In this document: positions 40,906 to 42,765 of the stretch, piece after piece
Numbering within the stretch: position 1 is the stretch's first letter
Layout: the number at the start of each line of letters is the position of its first letter
Source of the DNA: Mucilaginibacter sp.
GTDB taxonomy: Bacteria; Bacteroidota; Bacteroidia; Sphingobacteriales; Sphingobacteriaceae
Reading direction: 5' to 3'
Length of the DNA: 42,765 nt
NCBI RefSeq assembly: GCF_028288225.1
Contig: NZ_JAQBOC010000034.1
Span: 1-42,765 of the forward strand
Program-made: the position numbers and the translations under genes
The notes under the pieces: generated by a model
The model's database searches: none
What the model saw: the letters and a program-made list of their open reading frames with translations, nothing else
Told to the model about the DNA's origin: nothing

Positions 40906-42765
40906 TTACTTTACTGTATATCTGTAAACTTTCCTTCCTAAATTTCCTTTTTCATCAATCCCTTCCACTACCATACGGTAGGTGCCGGGAGTATCGGCAT
41001 TATAATAATCAATTTCGGCATTGCCATCCGTATCAGTAACCAGCTTCGGGTTCCAGTAGATGGTTGATCTCAGGTCTTTCCTTTTCATGTTAACTTCAAG
41101 GTTATCATATTTTGGCGAGTAGAATGTTCTTGCTTTATAGTATCCCCGGGCTGTTATTGGTAATACGCCGAATGAAGGAATGTCTTTTAGTGGTGTTCCA
41201 TGCAATAAAGTAATAAGAATAGCTCCTTCAGTATCACTTGTTCCTACTGTTTTTACTACTTCTATTTTATCTATTAAACCTGTACTTATTGAATTAATAT
41301 CAAAACGGGCCGGCATTTCCTGATCATCAACAATAATCATCATCGGTTTGCCACTCATAGTTACACGTTTATAGGCTATATATTGTCCCATAACTGCTGT
41401 CGGAACAAACTTAACTCCCGGAATTCTCCCATCTAACCGATCAGACAAAAAACCTCCAATTAAGATATCCTCTTTTTTTATCACATAATCTGCTACGCCA
41501 TATCTGCTGGTATGTACAAGCGGTTTAAGTTTATGTGCCTTAATTTCAACTTCACTTAGCATCTTTCCGGTTATTAAGCCTTTACCATAACGCTTTTCAA
41601 GGTTCTCTGCTGAATTTATCATGTAAATTTTTAACCCCTTATTTGTATCTTCTTGTATTGGCTGCGGGTTATTAATTTGAATAGGGGGAACAGATTTATT
41701 CTGAATATAAGCTAATTCTGTTTTGTTACTTTCTTTTGCATTAACCGCCTGTAAAATAAATTTGGAAGAATCTGCAAACACCAAATTAGAAAAGCGAAAA
41801 TTTCCTTTATTATCAGTACCTGCCCGTAAAACTGAATTACCACCAACCGGGTCGATTAATGACACTAAACCCTTTGATATTGGCGTCCCTCTTAATGTCT
41901 TCACAACTCCCAATATTTCTAATCCTTTTTCAGGCTGATACGCTAACGCCGGATAGCTATTGTTCAGCACCTGCTTCCACTCAAACCTGCGGTAGCCATT
42001 TGTGAGCATCACCAGGTCGAGCTGTTTTAGTTTTTCATCAGTAATGCCGTTAAAATAATAGTTGGGCTGTTCTACATTTCCTTTTAAATCATCAGTTAAT
42101 AGCAAGTTACTTAATATGGTGCTTTCTGCATTTTCATCAATGGGCACTTTGCTTTCATCAGTTACCGATATGGAAAAATGCCCGGTAACTGCCGAATCGG
42201 CACGGTTCTTTGCATTCAGCCTGATATTTATTTTCCCCCTCGTCGCATAAGTTGTTTCATCACTGCTAACTGAAAGGTTAAGCTGGTCGTAGTTTTGCAC
42301 AAAGAACAAGCGTTCAGCTATAGGTTCACCTGCTGCTGAAAATAAAGTAAGCGTATTAATGCCGGTACGCAGGTGCCGTTTTGCCAGGTCAAGCTTTATT
42401 ACCGGGCTGTCAAGCTTGCAATCCACAGTAATAGCGATACCTCCTGAATAGATCAGCAGCTGATAAGCCCTGTCCTTATTTTGTTGATAATATGTGTTAT
42501 TAGCTGCGATAGTCACAGATGCTTTTTGCAGCGAGTCATTATCAACAGTTAACACTATTCCCTGTTCTCCAGGTTTTGGCAGGTCAATCGTATTTTGCGA
42601 CCCATCGGCAAAGCTTAAATTGGCCTTATAGCTTTTGCCGGCTTTAGCCTCCAGGTAAAAATAACCCATACCTAAATGCACTGATGCAAATTGCGTTATT
42701 GTTTTACCTGTATTGTCAGTAACTGTGCCCTTAACACCCAGGCCCAAACCGTTTATACCAACAGC
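40906..42765 (-). CDS. Macroglobulin-like/TonB-plug hybrid protein, 3' part
   Basis: The frame is open to the window edge, so the N-terminus is missing; 620 codons are visible. Segments resemble MG2-type macroglobulin domains (LFFVQNYDQLNLSVSSDETT.., RGKINIRLNAKN) and a carboxypeptidase-regulatory-like domain (LEILGVVKTLRGTPISKGLV.., DNKGNFRFSNLVF). A TonB plug-like domain follows (LDGRIPGVKFV, MMIIVDDQEMP, IDKIEVVKT, GAILITL), then a final macroglobulin-like strand pair (TDTDGNAEIDYYNADTPGTY). Such hybrids are Bacteroidota envelope proteins of uncertain function, without the porin barrel of true TonB receptors. Confidence 0.82.
   Translation of the reverse strand, partial: AVGINGLGLGVKGTVTDNTGKTITQFASVHLGMGYFYLEAKAGKSYKANLSFADGSQNTIDLPKPGEQGIVLTVDNDSLQKASVTIAANNTYYQQNKDRAYQLLIYSGGIAITVDCKLDSPVIKLDLAKRHLRTGINTLTLFSAAGEPIAERLFFVQNYDQLNLSVSSDETTYATRGKINIRLNAKNRADSAVTGHFSISVTDESKVPIDENAESTILSNLLLTDDLKGNVEQPNYYFNGITDEKLKQLDLVMLTNGYRRFEWKQVLNNSYPALAYQPEKGLEILGVVKTLRGTPISKGLVSLIDPVGGNSVLRAGTDNKGNFRFSNLVFADSSKFILQAVNAKESNKTELAYIQNKSVPPIQINNPQPIQEDTNKGLKIYMINSAENLEKRYGKGLITGKMLSEVEIKAHKLKPLVHTSRYGVADYVIKKEDILIGGFLSDRLDGRIPGVKFVPTAVMGQYIAYKRVTMSGKPMMIIVDDQEMPARFDINSISTGLIDKIEVVKTVGTSDTEGAILITLLHGTPLKDIPSFGVLPITARGYYKARTFYSPKYDNLEVNMKRKDLRSTIYWNPKLVTDTDGNAEIDYYNADTPGTYRMVVEGIDEKGNLGRKVYRYTVK

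Overview
The window looks like chromosome from a Bacteroidota bacterium of the Sphingobacteriaceae type (Mucilaginibacter/Pedobacter-like). This rests on A+T-rich DNA, TAnnTTTG-type -7 promoter boxes, many lipoproteins with a Cys lipobox, and Bacteroidota-type families (DUF2723, DUF6600, DUF6377, DUF1080, GH29, GH20, a TonB-plug/macroglobulin hybrid). The assignment comes from reading alone; no database search was possible.

Layout. 1-58: start of a cold-shock protein gene leaving the window. 445-1932: a HAD phosphatase and a lipoprotein. 6084-2003 (minus): membrane protein, lysC, lysA and an SDR oxidoreductase; lysC and lysA are the first and last steps of lysine synthesis. 6190-7599: GH29 fucosidase. 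7668-7981: a small hairpin-rich element bounded by inverted repeats. 9648-7989 (minus): type III polyketide synthase plus ICMT-like methyltransferase. 10267-17631 (minus): outer-membrane barrel, DUF2723 glycosyltransferase-like protein, NTF2-like secreted protein, cysS and a 2OG-Fe(II) oxygenase. 17830-20068: DUF6600 protein with a very long Gln-rich tail and a membrane-anchored thioredoxin.

20.9-27.1 kb is an accessory, decayed zone around tRNA-Val(UAC). It holds a complete ISAs1-type IS, an IS481-like transposase fragment, two Cys-rich small lipoproteins, a histidine-phosphatase lipoprotein, a truncated ATP-grasp-like gene, a frameshifted and truncated tyrosine integrase just downstream of the tRNA, and a YhcG/DUF1016 fragment. 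A 31-bp stretch of the tRNA-Val promoter is duplicated 4,070 bp upstream, so the two copies bracket part of this zone.

27.2-32.3 kb (plus) is a probable sugar-use module: MFS transporter and DeoR regulator (overlapping), a DUF6377 sensor/regulator, a cytochrome c lipoprotein, a DUF1080 (3-keto-glycoside hydrolase-like) protein, and the first codons of a lost Tat-exported protein. 35118-32367 (minus) is a TetR regulator tightly coupled to a GH20 hexosaminidase, with inverted repeats upstream that could be operators. Then come a heme-binding lipoprotein, a phytanoyl-CoA dioxygenase-like enzyme divergent from an AraC regulator, a small membrane protein, and the 3' part of a macroglobulin/TonB-plug protein.

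The most unusual signals are a dispersed intergenic repeat inserted in frame inside lysA, the hairpin element at 7668-7981, the duplicated tRNA promoter with arm-site-like repeats, and a possible unannotated small RNA on the minus strand near 20.2 kb. I saw no clear defence system, CRISPR array or complete prophage.
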